Source: Luteimicrobium xylanilyticum (GTDB lineage Bacteria > Actinomycetota > Actinomycetes > Actinomycetales > Cellulomonadaceae). Taken from it: a stretch of DNA of 64,000 bases. Location: positions 1,488,001-1,552,000 of the forward strand of contig NZ_CP045529.1 in the NCBI RefSeq assembly GCF_009429125.1. The letters are read 5' to 3'. Below, one piece after another: positions 18,132 through 26,665 of this stretch. The notes under the pieces are model-generated. The model was given only the letters and a program-made list of their open reading frames with translations, did no database searches and was not told the DNA's origin. Within the stretch, counting starts at the first letter, position 1; the number at the start of each line of letters is the position of its first letter. Made by a program: the position numbers and the translations under genes.

Positions 18132-19106
18132 ATGGTGGAGCCAGACCTCGCTGCCTGGTTGCTCGACCAAGATCCGGCCCTGCGTTGGCAGGTCGAGCGT
18201 GACCTCCTCCACGAGCCCGACGACGTCTGGCAGGCCACGCGTGCCCGCGTCGCCACCGAGGGCTTCGGGGCGCGGCTCCTCGCGCTGCAGGACGACGACG
18301 GGCAGTGGGCGGGCGGCGCGTTCTTCCCCGCGGACTTCGACTTCCACGGTCCGGAGGCTGCTCCCGGCGCGGGCCAGCCGTGGACCGCCACGACCTGGTC
18401 GCTGAACGCGCTGCGCGCATGGGGTCTCGACGCGGACGTGCTGCGCGCGCGGCACACCGCCGAGCGGCTCGACGAGAGCTGCCGGTGGGAGTACGACGGG
18501 TCGCCCTTCTGGGGCGGCGAGGTCGACTGCTGCATCAACGGGTTCACGCTCGCGAGCGGCGCGTGGCTCGGCGCCGACGTCGACGGGGTCGCTGCGTGGT
18601 TCGTGGAGCACGCCACCGACGAGGGCGGCTGGAACTGCGAGTGGGTCGATGGCTCGACGCGGTCGTCGGTCCGGTCGACGCTCAACGCGCTGTACGGGCT
18701 GCTCGAGCTCGAGGAGCGCGGCGGCGGCACGGACGAGAGCCGGGACGCCCGGCGCGCGGGCGAGGAGTACCTGCTCCGTCGGGGGCTGTTCCGCCGGCTC
18801 TCCACGGGCGAGCCGGTCGCCGAGGACGTCGACGGCTACGCCTATCCGTTCCACGGGCACTACAGCGTCCTGCGCGCCGCGGACTACTTCCGTCGGGCCG
18901 ACGCGCTCGACCGGCGGGGGCGGGATCCGCGCATGGCCGACGCCGTCGAGCTGGTCCGCGCCGCGCGGCAGCCCGACGGGACCTGGCTCCAGCGGGAGCG
19001 GTATCCCGGACGGGTGTGGTTCCACGTCGACGTCCCGCCCGGCGAACCGTCGCCGTGGCTCACGTTGTACGGCACCCGGGTGCTCGACTGGTGGGACGTC
19101 GTCTAG
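18132..19106 (+). CDS. Squalene-cyclase/prenyltransferase-fold (alpha/alpha toroid) protein of unknown function
   Basis: 324 aa, ATG start after a GAGGGAGGGGG stretch. It has repeated helical-hairpin motifs of the terpenoid cyclase/prenyltransferase toroid: QDDDGQWAGGAFF, TDEGGWNCEWVDG and ARQPDGTWLQRERYPG, each a QW-like turn. The DXDD catalytic motif of squalene cyclases is not evident, and the protein is about half the size of true cyclases. Similar short proteins are widespread in actinobacteria without known substrate. It may be co-transcribed with cofE (29 nt gap). Confidence 0.7.
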   Translation: MVEPDLAAWLLDQDPALRWQVERDLLHEPDDVWQATRARVATEGFGARLLALQDDDGQWAGGAFFPADFDFHGPEAAPGAGQPWTATTWSLNALRAWGLDADVLRARHTAERLDESCRWEYDGSPFWGGEVDCCINGFTLASGAWLGADVDGVAAWFVEHATDEGGWNCEWVDGSTRSSVRSTLNALYGLLELEERGGGTDESRDARRAGEEYLLRRGLFRRLSTGEPVAEDVDGYAYPFHGHYSVLRAADYFRRADALDRRGRDPRMADAVELVRAARQPDGTWLQRERYPGRVWFHVDVPPGEPSPWLTLYGTRVLDWWDVV

Positions 19107-19122
19107 GTGCCCGTACCGTCGC

Positions 19123-19138
19123 TCGAACAAGTGTTCGA
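19123..19138. promoter_or_regulatory. Perfect actinobacterial SOS (LexA) box
   Basis: TCGAAC-AAGT-GTTCGA is an exact match to the mycobacterial/actinobacterial LexA operator TCGAAC-N4-GTTCGA, and the dyad extends 2 bp further on each side (19121-19140). It lies 18 nt upstream of a GTG and 33 nt upstream of the ATG of the DUF222-HNH gene. Confidence 0.8.
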
Positions 19139-19171
19139 GCGAGTGTCGGTGGCACGGTGTTGGCTGAGTTC

Positions 19172-20692
19172 ATGACCTCCCAGGAGCGCCACGACCGCAT
19201 CGACGACGTGCCTCGGGCCGTCGCCGACGGGAGCGGTTCCGAGGCCGTGCCCGCGGGCGCGTCGGTGCTGGATTCCGCGATCACCACCGTCGTCGAGGTG
19301 GAGCACGCGATCCGGCGGCTCACCGCCCTGAGGACGGTCCTGCTGCACGGAGCGGTCCGCCTGGTCCCGCTGGCGGAGGAGGCCCTGCTGCGGCCCGCGT
19401 CGTCGGCGGCTCGCTCGCCGCTGACGGGGCAGGAGCGCGAGCTCGCGCGACGCGCCCTCGTCGCGGACCTCGCGGCGGCGCTGCAGCTGCCCGAGTCCAC
19501 GACGTCGGGTCTGGTCGCCGAGGCGGAGGTGCTGGTCGAAGACCTGCCGCGCACGCTCGCGGTCGTCGCGGACGGGACGATGTCCTACCGGCACGCGCAG
19601 GTCGTCGTCGAGCACACCGCGGACCTGGACACCGACGCGCGTGGCGCGGTCGAGGCAGCGGCGCTGCCGTTCGCTGCGACGTCGACGCCGACGGGCCTGG
19701 CGAGGCGGGTGCGGCGGGTGCGTGAGGTCGTGCACCCGGAGCCCGCGGTGGTGCGACACCGGCGTGCCGCCGCCGACCGGAAAGTCCGGATCGACCCCGC
19801 TCCCGACGGGATGTCGTGGCTGAGCGCGTTCCTTCCTGCCGCGCAGGGTCACGCGATCTGTGACCGGCTGGACCATGCGGCGCAGACCCTGGCCGGCCCG
19901 GACGAGCCCCGGACGGTGGACCAGCTGCGGACCGACGCGTTCGTCGCGCTCCTGCTCGACGACGCCGACGGGACCGCCGCGCGCTCCCTCGCCGGGTCCG
20001 GTGTGCCGGGCGCCGACGAGGCGGACGACCGCCCCGGCCCGGACGCCGCGCTGGCGAGCCTCGTCCGCGCGGTCGTGCCGCGTGTGGCGGTGACGGTCCC
20101 CGCGCTCACGCTGCTCGGGCACGACGAGGACGCCGTGCTCGAGGGATACGGGCCGATCGACCCCGAGACGGCGCGCCTGCTCGCGGCGGGGGCGCCGTCG
20201 CTGACGCGGATCCTCACCCATCCCGAGACGGGTGCGGTGCTGTCGGTCGGCCGCGACACGTACCGCGTCCCTGCGGACCTGCGCCGTCATCTCGCGGTCC
20301 GCGACGGGACCTGCCGCTTCCCGGGCTGCGGGCGACCCGCGCGTCGCTGCGACGTCGACCATGTCACCGCGGCGGCCGACGCCGGCGCCACCGACGCGTC
20401 GAACCTGATCCATCTGTGCCGGCACCACCACCGGCTCAAGCACGAGACCTCGTGGCGCGTTCGTCTCGACGCCATGACACAGGACGCCGTGTGGCGGTCG
20501 CCGAGCGGGAGGGTTCACGTCGTGCCGCCCGCTGAACCCGGGCCGGTGTGGTCACCTCCGGCAGGACGCCGCTCTCCCGGAAGGGCGTCCGTCCGCCTCG
20601 AGCGTGATGGTCTTGATGGTCGCGCCGGCGGCTCCGCTGGTGGGCCCGGCGGGACGGGCCTCGTCGACGACCCTGGGCCTCCGCCGTTCTGA
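19172..20692 (+). CDS. DUF222 and HNH-endonuclease domain protein (13E12-repeat type)
   Basis: 506 aa from the ATG; an in-frame GTG at 19157 would add five residues, and neither has a clear Shine-Dalgarno. The N-terminal two thirds is the helical DUF222 domain (ESTTSGLVAEAEVLVEDLPR region). The C-terminus carries the HNH nuclease: CRFPGCGRPARRCDVDHV, then NLIHLCRHHHRLKH. This family corresponds to the repeated 13E12 proteins of Mycobacterium tuberculosis, some of which are DNA-damage-inducible. The LexA box directly upstream predicts SOS induction here. A mobile or repair-related nuclease role is possible but unproven. Confidence 0.88.
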   Translation: MTSQERHDRIDDVPRAVADGSGSEAVPAGASVLDSAITTVVEVEHAIRRLTALRTVLLHGAVRLVPLAEEALLRPASSAARSPLTGQERELARRALVADLAAALQLPESTTSGLVAEAEVLVEDLPRTLAVVADGTMSYRHAQVVVEHTADLDTDARGAVEAAALPFAATSTPTGLARRVRRVREVVHPEPAVVRHRRAAADRKVRIDPAPDGMSWLSAFLPAAQGHAICDRLDHAAQTLAGPDEPRTVDQLRTDAFVALLLDDADGTAARSLAGSGVPGADEADDRPGPDAALASLVRAVVPRVAVTVPALTLLGHDEDAVLEGYGPIDPETARLLAAGAPSLTRILTHPETGAVLSVGRDTYRVPADLRRHLAVRDGTCRFPGCGRPARRCDVDHVTAAADAGATDASNLIHLCRHHHRLKHETSWRVRLDAMTQDAVWRSPSGRVHVVPPAEPGPVWSPPAGRRSPGRASVRLERDGLDGRAGGSAGGPGGTGLVDDPGPPPF

Positions 20693-20724
20693 CCGAGCCT
20701 CCAGTACCGCCCGCACGCCCCTGC

Positions 20725-21129
20725 TCAGACAACGTGATGCGGGCGCGCCAGGACGACGTCCTCGGTGCCGAGCGCACCCAGGAAATACCGCGGGAACCAG
20801 GGGAGCAGCGCGATCGCTTCCGGGCCGTGGACGAGCCTGAGGGCGTCGAGCCGGTAGCGCACGCCCTTGCGGACGAGCGTGAAGCCGCCCGCCGCCTCGC
20901 CGTTGCGGACCCAGTCCACCCGCGGGCCGTAGGGCAGCGCGAAGACGACGTCGACCCCGCCGTCGAGCCTCCGCCGCGCCATCGCGACCACGGGCGTGCG
21001 GAAGGCTCGCCCGCTGCGTCGTCCGACGTGCTCGACGACGGCGAACGGCGGGAACCGCTCGGCCACCGGCATGATCCGCGGGTTGAACCAGCGCTTCGCG
21101 GCCTGCGGGATCGCGGACGGCAGCGGCAT
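20725..21129 (-). CDS. Deazaflavin (F420)-dependent nitroreductase-family protein
   Basis: 134 aa with the split beta-barrel seen in Ddn/DUF385 proteins: VVEHVGRRSGRAFRTPVVA is the typical (GRRSG..R.TP) F420-binding segment, followed by VDVVFALPYGPRVDWVRN. These enzymes use F420H2 to reduce quinones, nitro-compounds or enones, or simply bind F420. The ATG shares its A with the stop of the upstream HhH-GPD gene (TGATG), so translation is coupled. F420 genes nearby make cofactor supply plausible. Confidence 0.82.
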   Translation of the reverse strand: MPLPSAIPQAAKRWFNPRIMPVAERFPPFAVVEHVGRRSGRAFRTPVVAMARRRLDGGVDVVFALPYGPRVDWVRNGEAAGGFTLVRKGVRYRLDALRLVHGPEAIALLPWFPRYFLGALGTEDVVLARPHHVV

Positions 21130-21731
21130 CAGCGCGCCTTCCGTTTCGCGGCCGCCTCGGCCTTGACGGCCTTCTTCGTCGCGCGGACCTCCTGGAGCGT
21201 GGTCTCGTCGACGACGTCCGCGACCGAGCGCCGCGAACCCGGCTCCCCGTAGGGGCCGGCGACCTCGCGCCAGCCGTCCGGCTCGACGCCGTACTGCTTG
21301 CCGAGGAGCGCGAGAAAGATCCGCGACTTCTGGGCGCCGAAGCCGGGCAGCGCCTCGAGCCGCGCGAGGACCGTCTTCGCGTCGGGCGTGCCGCCGGACT
21401 CGTCGACCGCGGTCCACAGGCGCGACGCGTCGCTGTCGTACCGCTCCACCAGGAGCCGGGCGAGAGCCTGGACGCGCTGCGCCATCGACCCCGGGAACCG
21501 GTGCACCGCGGGCGGCTGCGCGAACAGCGCCGACAGCTCGTCCGGTCGGGCGTCCGCGACCGCCCGGACGCTCAGCCCGCCCATCCGGTCGGCGATCTTC
21601 GCGGGACCCGCGAACGCCGACTCCATCGGCACCTGCTGGTCGAGGAGCATCCCGACGAGCAGGGCGAACGGGTCCTTGGTGAGGAGCGCGTCGGCGTCGG
21701 AGTCCCCGGTGAGGTGCAGCGCAGCAGCCAT
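21129..21731 (-). CDS. HhH-GPD-family base-excision-like DNA repair protein
   Basis: 200 aa from ATG at 21731; a GTG three codons upstream is possible. Starts AAALHLTGDSDADALLTKDP and has LLVGMLLDQQVPMESAF plus a helix-hairpin-helix LEALPGFGAQKSRIF. It belongs to a small actinobacterial HhH-GPD family of putative glycosylases. No iron-sulphur cluster cysteines are present. The C-terminus is a Lys/Ala-rich basic tail (KKAVKAEAAAKRKAR). Substrate lesion unknown. It is coupled to the deazaflavin-dependent reductase gene. Confidence 0.8.
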   Translation of the reverse strand: MAAALHLTGDSDADALLTKDPFALLVGMLLDQQVPMESAFAGPAKIADRMGGLSVRAVADARPDELSALFAQPPAVHRFPGSMAQRVQALARLLVERYDSDASRLWTAVDESGGTPDAKTVLARLEALPGFGAQKSRIFLALLGKQYGVEPDGWREVAGPYGEPGSRRSVADVVDETTLQEVRATKKAVKAEAAAKRKAR

Positions 21732-21882
21732 GCCTTCCACCGTAGCCGCGCGGCGCTCGCCGCGAGATGCGGTGATCTGCAGCGTGCCGGCCTGACCGCA
21801 GACCGCCGCGTCACGGCGCCACCTGCGTCAGCCGATGCGCGGGTCGGCAACCGTCGGCCGGCGTGGACAGGAGAATGGGGAC

Positions 21883-22509
21883 ATGACCCCGCGTGCGCCC
21901 GGCTGGACCGTCGTCGTGCCCGTGAAGGGCGGGCCGGGCGCCAAGTCGCGGCTCGCGGGCTCGTTGGACGACGGCGCCCGGCGAGCGCTCGCGGACGCCC
22001 TCGCCCTCGACACCCTCGACGCGGTGCTCGCGACGCCGTCGGTCGGCTGCGTCGTGGTGGTCACGAGCGAGGCGCGGTTCGTGCCCGCCGCCGACGACGG
22101 ACCGCGCGTCGTGCACGTCGACGACCCGGGCCGCGGGCTGAGCGCCGCCGTGCGGGCGGGGATCGATGCGGTCTCGCAGGGGCCGTGCGCGGTGCTCCTC
22201 GGCGACCTCCCCGCGCTGCGACCCGCGGACCTCGAGGCGGCGCTCGCGAACGCGACCGCGCACGAGCGCGCGTTCGTGCCCGACGCCGACGGCACCGGCA
22301 CGACCCTGCTGACCGGGCGCACGCCCGGCGCTCTGCGCCCGAGATTCGGCACCGGCTCGGCGGACGCGCATGCCGCGGAGGGTCACGTGCGCCTCGACGC
22401 GGGGGCCAGCCTGCGGCGCGACGTCGACACGGCCGCCGACCTCGAGGCTGCGGTGGCGCTCGGCGTCGGCCGGCGCACGGCCGCGTTCCTCGCCACGCGC
22501 GTCGCCTGA
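21883..22509 (+). CDS. cofC: 2-phospho-L-lactate (phosphoenolpyruvate) guanylyltransferase, CofC/FbiD
   Basis: 208 aa; the ATG is preceded by AGGAGA. Nucleotidyltransferase fold with VVPVKGGPGAKSRLAG at the N-terminus, VLLGDLPALRP in the centre and PDADGTGTTLL and RFGTGSADAH downstream, the CofC hallmarks. It makes the guanylylated three-carbon precursor that CofD transfers to FO; in actinobacteria phosphoenolpyruvate is the known substrate. It converges with cofD, 124 nt apart, rather than being in one operon. Confidence 0.92.
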   Translation: MTPRAPGWTVVVPVKGGPGAKSRLAGSLDDGARRALADALALDTLDAVLATPSVGCVVVVTSEARFVPAADDGPRVVHVDDPGRGLSAAVRAGIDAVSQGPCAVLLGDLPALRPADLEAALANATAHERAFVPDADGTGTTLLTGRTPGALRPRFGTGSADAHAAEGHVRLDAGASLRRDVDTAADLEAAVALGVGRRTAAFLATRVA

Positions 22510-22633
22510 GTCGTCGGCGGAGTCGGACGTCGTCGGCCGGAGACGTCGAGACCAGGAATCCGCGCGCGGGAGCGCGGCAGAGCACCATGGGGCGACTTCC
22601 CGCGACGCCGGCGGCAGGCCGGGCGCGAGTCCG

Positions 22634-23692
22634 TCAGGCCGCGGTGGGCGCGACCCGCGACCCGACGCCGGCCAGGTCGAGCGCGGCGAGGACGATCGCG
22701 TCGGTCGCCGTCAGCCCGTCCGGCCCGACGCCGTCGCCCATGAGCAGCGGCAGCGCCCGAGCCTCGATGCCGGCGACGGCGAGCGCGGGGACCGAGTCGG
22801 CGTCGGCCGTGTCCACGAGCCACCCGTCGAGCAGGCCGCCGCGCGACCGCGCGCCGTAGTGCTCGCCCACCGCGAGGGCCGTCGTCTCGACCCCGATCGT
22901 CGTGAGGCAGGCGTCGGCCATGCCGCGCACCGGTGCGCCGCCCACGATGGGCGCCACCCCGACCACGGGAGCCGAGGTCGCGCGCAGGGCCTCGCGGATC
23001 CCAGGCACGCCGAGCACCGTCCCGATCGACACCACGGGGTTCGACGGCGGCAGCAGCACGACGTCCGCCCCGGCGATCGCCTCGAGCACGCCGGGCGCGG
23101 GCCGCGCGTCCTCGACGCCGACCTGCACGAAGCGCCGGGCGGGAGTCGCGGCGCGCAGCCGCACCCACCACTCCTCGAAGTGCACGGTGCGGCGCCCGTC
23201 CGACGCGCCGGACCCGCCGTCGAGCTCGACGTGCGTCTCGACGCTCTGGTCGCTCATGGGCAGGAGCCGTGCGCCGAACTCCCAGCGCTCCGAGAGCCTG
23301 GCGGTCACCTCGGACAGCGGCAGCCCGCGCCGCAGGAGCTCCGTCCGCGCCACGTGCGTCGCGATGTCGAGGTCGCCGAGCGTGAACCACGGCCAGCCCA
23401 GGCCGTACGCGTGCAGCTCGGCGGACACTCGCGCCGTCTCGCTGTCGCGTCCCCAGCCCTGCCCCTCGTGCACGACACCCGCGAGCGTGTACATGACGGT
23501 GTCGAGGTCGGGGCACACGCGCAGGCCGTCGAGCCACATGTCGTCGCCGGTGTTGACGACGACGGTCAGCTCGGCGGGCACGTCGCGCCGGGCGAGCAGG
23601 TCGCGCAGCCCCCGCGTGAATCGCGCGCCGCCGACGCCGCCGGCGAGCAGGGCGATGCGCAGGGGCGCGGTCGCGGACGAGGTCGGACTCAC
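22634..23692 (-). CDS. cofD: 2-phospho-L-lactate transferase CofD/FbiA
   Basis: 352 aa, GTG start with GGAGG a few bases upstream. The motifs ALLAGGVGGARFTRGL, TVVVNTGDDMWLDGLRVCPD and LLPPSNPVVSIGTVLGVPGI are diagnostic of CofD. It joins the activated phospholactate/PEP moiety to FO, giving (dehydro-)F420-0. It follows the ATPase gene of the proposed F420-0 ABC transporter by 36 nt on the same strand, so transporter and CofD are probably one transcript. FO synthase (fbiC) is not in the window. Confidence 0.94.
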   Translation of the reverse strand: MSPTSSATAPLRIALLAGGVGGARFTRGLRDLLARRDVPAELTVVVNTGDDMWLDGLRVCPDLDTVMYTLAGVVHEGQGWGRDSETARVSAELHAYGLGWPWFTLGDLDIATHVARTELLRRGLPLSEVTARLSERWEFGARLLPMSDQSVETHVELDGGSGASDGRRTVHFEEWWVRLRAATPARRFVQVGVEDARPAPGVLEAIAGADVVLLPPSNPVVSIGTVLGVPGIREALRATSAPVVGVAPIVGGAPVRGMADACLTTIGVETTALAVGEHYGARSRGGLLDGWLVDTADADSVPALAVAGIEARALPLLMGDGVGPDGLTATDAIVLAALDLAGVGSRVAPTAA

Positions 23693-23728
23693 AAGGCCTC
23701 CGGGCGGTGGGCGGGTGGGGGAGCGGGC

Positions 23729-24511
23729 TCAGGACTCGGTATAGGCGAGGACGGGCCGGCCGGTGCGCGGGTGGCGGAGCACGTCGACCCGCACCCCGTA
23801 GACGGGTTCGAGCACCTCGGGGACGAGGACGTCCTCGACGGTCCCCGCGGCGACGACGCGGCCGCCCGCGAGCAGCACCACGTGGTCGCACGCGTGGGCC
23901 GCCATCGTGAGCTCGTGCAGCGCGGTGACCACGGTGACGCTGTCGGCCGCGAGCTTGCGCAGCACGGTCATCGTCTCGAGCTGCGCGCGCACGTCGAGGT
24001 GGTTCGTGGGCTCGTCGAGCAGGAGCAGGCGCGGCTCCTGTGCGAGCGCGCGGGCCAGGTGGACGCGCTGGCGCTCGCCGCCCGACAGGGTCGTGACCTC
24101 GCGGTCCCGGAGGGCGGACGCGCCGGCGGCGTCGAGCGCGTCCAGGGCCGCCGTCCGGTCCGACGCGCGGGGGCCGGCGAGAAGAGAGCGGTGCGGGATC
24201 CGGCCCAGCAGGACGGCGTCGAGCACGGTGATCGGCAGGTCGGTCGTCGCGTCCTGCTCGACGAGCGCCACGGCCCGCGCCCGCGCGCGCGGCGAGGCGG
24301 TGTGCAGGTCGGTGCCGTCGAGCCGGACCGTGCCGTCCTCGGGCCGCCGCACCCCGGCGAGCAGCCGGAGCAGCGTCGTCTTGCCGGAGCCGTTGGGGCC
24401 GAGCAGACCCGTCACGGTGCCGGGTGGGGCGGTCACGTCGACCCCGTCGACGAGGAGCCGCCCGCCCGCACCCCAGCGCAGCCGTTCGGCCCGCAGCCCG
24501 TCCGCCGTCAT
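23729..24511 (-). CDS. Proposed F420-0 ABC transporter, ATP-binding protein
   Basis: 260 aa FecE-like ATPase: Walker A GLLGPNGSGKTTLL, Q-loop VALVEQD, signature LSGGERQRVHLARAL, Walker B LLLLDEPTNHLD and the switch histidine in TALHELTMA. The ATG overlaps the permease stop (ATGA). By sequence alone it could serve iron-siderophore, haem or cobalamin uptake. The three-gene set next to cof genes matches the actinobacterial cassette proposed to move F420-0 (families recalled as TIGR03868/03869/03873; not searched here). Confidence 0.85.
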   Translation of the reverse strand: MTADGLRAERLRWGAGGRLLVDGVDVTAPPGTVTGLLGPNGSGKTTLLRLLAGVRRPEDGTVRLDGTDLHTASPRARARAVALVEQDATTDLPITVLDAVLLGRIPHRSLLAGPRASDRTAALDALDAAGASALRDREVTTLSGGERQRVHLARALAQEPRLLLLDEPTNHLDVRAQLETMTVLRKLAADSVTVVTALHELTMAAHACDHVVLLAGGRVVAAGTVEDVLVPEVLEPVYGVRVDVLRHPRTGRPVLAYTES

Positions 24512-25611
24512 GCCCGACCTCTCCCTCGCCACAGCAGGAACGCGAACACGGGCGCGCCGACGGCCGCCGTCATGACCCCGACGGGGATCTCGCGGGGCGC
24601 GAACACGGTCCGCGCGGCGGTGTCCGCCCAGACGAGGAAGCTCGCCCCCAGCAGGCCGGACAGCGGCAGGAGCAGCCGGTTGCGGGTCCCGACGACGAGC
24701 CGCACGGCGTGCGGCAGCACGAGCCCCACGAACCCGATGGAGCCGGACTGCGACACGAGCGCGCCGGTGAGGACCGCGACGAGGACGAGCAGGATCCGGC
24801 GCGCCCGCTCCACGGGCACGCCCAGCGCGGCGGCGGCGGTGTCGCCGAACGTGAAGGCGTCGAGCAGCGACCCGGTCGCGGCGAGCACGCCCCCGAGCAC
24901 GAGCGTCGCCCCGCACGTCACGGCGACGGACGTCCACGTCGCGCCGGCGACGGACCCGAGCAGCCACGACAGGATGTCCTGGTAGGAGTCTCCGGTCGAC
25001 GTCCAGAAGATCACGAAGCTCACGCCCGCGGCGGCGAGCTGGCTCACCGCGAGCCCGGCGAGCACCGTCCGCGACGGCGTCAGGCCGCCCGCCGCCCCGG
25101 CCAGCCCGAGGGTCGCGAGCAGCGCGAGCAGCGCGCCCGCGAACGCGGCGACGGGGAGCACCAGCGCGACCCCCAGCCCGAGCACGCACACCGCCCCGAG
25201 CGACGCCCCCGACGACAGCCCCAGCAGGTACGGGTCCGCGAGGGGGTTGCGCGTGAGCGACTGCATGACGACGCCGCACACCGCGAGACCCGCGCCCACG
25301 CCCGCGGCGGTCAGGACGCGCGGCAGGCGGAGCTCCCAGACCAGCCCGTCGGGCAGGGGTGCGAGCCGGTCGAGCCCGAGCGGACCGTCGAGCCCGAGAT
25401 GCTGGGCGACGGAGCGCCAGACGTCGGAGACGGGCAGGTGCGCGGGGCCGAGCGTGACCGCGACCGACACGCTGACCGCCAGCACGACGGCGGCGCCCAC
25501 GAGCCAGGCGGCGGTCCGTGGGCCGGACGACGGCCGCGACGCCGCGGGCACGCCCGACCCCGGCGACGTGCGCGACGTCGTCGGGCGCTGGGTCGAGGCG
25601 GGGGCGGTCAC
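24508..25611 (-). CDS. Proposed F420-0 ABC transporter, FecCD-type permease
   Basis: 367 aa, GTG start. After a polar N-terminal tail of ~30 residues there are about nine to ten membrane helices of the FecCD/BtuC type. Family motifs include RLPRVLTAAGVGAGLAVCGV, SLTRNPLADPYLLGLSSGA and GSIGFVGLVLPHAVRL. It forms the translocation channel with the ATPase encoded in overlap downstream. The gene starts 4 nt after the binding-protein stop. Specificity rests on neighbourhood. Confidence 0.85.
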   Translation of the reverse strand: MTAPASTQRPTTSRTSPGSGVPAASRPSSGPRTAAWLVGAAVVLAVSVSVAVTLGPAHLPVSDVWRSVAQHLGLDGPLGLDRLAPLPDGLVWELRLPRVLTAAGVGAGLAVCGVVMQSLTRNPLADPYLLGLSSGASLGAVCVLGLGVALVLPVAAFAGALLALLATLGLAGAAGGLTPSRTVLAGLAVSQLAAAGVSFVIFWTSTGDSYQDILSWLLGSVAGATWTSVAVTCGATLVLGGVLAATGSLLDAFTFGDTAAAALGVPVERARRILLVLVAVLTGALVSQSGSIGFVGLVLPHAVRLVVGTRNRLLLPLSGLLGASFLVWADTAARTVFAPREIPVGVMTAAVGAPVFAFLLWRGRGRA

Positions 25612-25615
25612 GGCG

Positions 25616-26665
25616 TCACGACCAGTCGAGCTGCTTCAGGTCGGCGGCGAGCTGGGCCGCGGCGTCGACGTTGCGGACCCCGGCCTCGGTGCTCGCGAAC
25701 GGGAGCACCACGTAGCGGTGGTGCTGGACCGCCTGGAGGTTCTTGGTCGCGCCGTTCGACTCGAGGAACTTCTCCTTGGCCTGCGCCGTGTTCCACGACG
25801 CGTCGACGAGGACGATGACGTCGGGGTCGGCGGCGACGATCTTCTCCCACGACAGCGACGTCCACGTCATGGGCACGTCGGCCGCGACGTTCTTCAGCCC
25901 GACGGCCTTCATGATCATCTCCGGCGCGCCAATGCCTGCCCCGACGTACGGGGTGCCGTTGCCGGACGACCACCACAGGACGGTGTGCCCGTCGCCGTCC
26001 TTCGGGACGGTGGCGAGCTGCTTCTTCTGCTGGGCGACGAGCGAGGCCGCCCGGTCCTGGACGTCGAAGATCTGCCCGACCTGGGCGATCTCCCCGAACA
26101 CGTCGTCGAACGTCAGCGGGTCGGGCTGGTACGCCTTCTCCTGGCACGCGGACGGCGAGACGTACGTGTTCACGCCGAGCTTGGCGAGGGTCGGGCGGGC
26201 GCCTGCGCCCTGCGCCGAGACGTTCGACTCCCAGCCCGCGTAGACCAGGTCGGGCTGGAGGGCGAGCACCGCCTCGGAGCCGGGGACCTGCGCGGCCATG
26301 GGCGAGGTGATGGCCTTGTTGCCGTCGGCCGCGGCCTGGAGCGAGTCGGGCAGCGGTCCGTCGAGGAACGCCGACCCGACGACGTGGTCGCCGAGCCCCA
26401 GCGCCAGCATCATCTCGGTGGTGGACGACTTGATCGTCACGACCCGGTCCGGTGCGGCCTGGAACGCCACCTTCGTGCCGCAGTTGTCGAGCGTGAGCGG
26501 ATAGGTGGTGCGGGGGCCGGCGTCGGCGGACGCCGTGGCGGGCGCCTGCGAGCCGTCGGCCTCGCCGGAGCCCGACGAGCAGGCGGCGAGGGTGACAGCG
26601 GCGAGCCCGGCGGTCACGAGGGCGGCGGCGGTACGGGAACGGGGACGAGACAGAGCGGTCGACAA
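25616..26665 (-). CDS. Proposed F420-0 ABC transporter, substrate-binding lipoprotein
   Basis: 349 aa. It begins at TTG with GGAAGG about 8 nt upstream; no ATG or GTG gives a full signal peptide. Signal peptide with lipobox LAAC at about residues 25-28 (TLAACSSGSG). A TroA/FepB-like two-lobe binding domain follows: APDRVVTIKSSTTEMMLALG, LQPDLVYAGWESNV and DPDVIVLVDASWN. It is the first gene of the transporter-cofD unit. Iron-siderophore binding proteins share this fold, so the ligand is inferred from context. Confidence 0.82.
   Translation of the reverse strand: MSTALSRPRSRTAAALVTAGLAAVTLAACSSGSGEADGSQAPATASADAGPRTTYPLTLDNCGTKVAFQAAPDRVVTIKSSTTEMMLALGLGDHVVGSAFLDGPLPDSLQAAADGNKAITSPMAAQVPGSEAVLALQPDLVYAGWESNVSAQGAGARPTLAKLGVNTYVSPSACQEKAYQPDPLTFDDVFGEIAQVGQIFDVQDRAASLVAQQKKQLATVPKDGDGHTVLWWSSGNGTPYVGAGIGAPEMIMKAVGLKNVAADVPMTWTSLSWEKIVAADPDVIVLVDASWNTAQAKEKFLESNGATKNLQAVQHHRYVVLPFASTEAGVRNVDAAAQLAADLKQLDWS

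Noticed and set aside
23729-26665. Iron-siderophore uptake system
   Set aside because: The fold fits, but linkage to cofD and the F420 gene cluster favours the proposed F420-0 cassette; kept only as the alternative.
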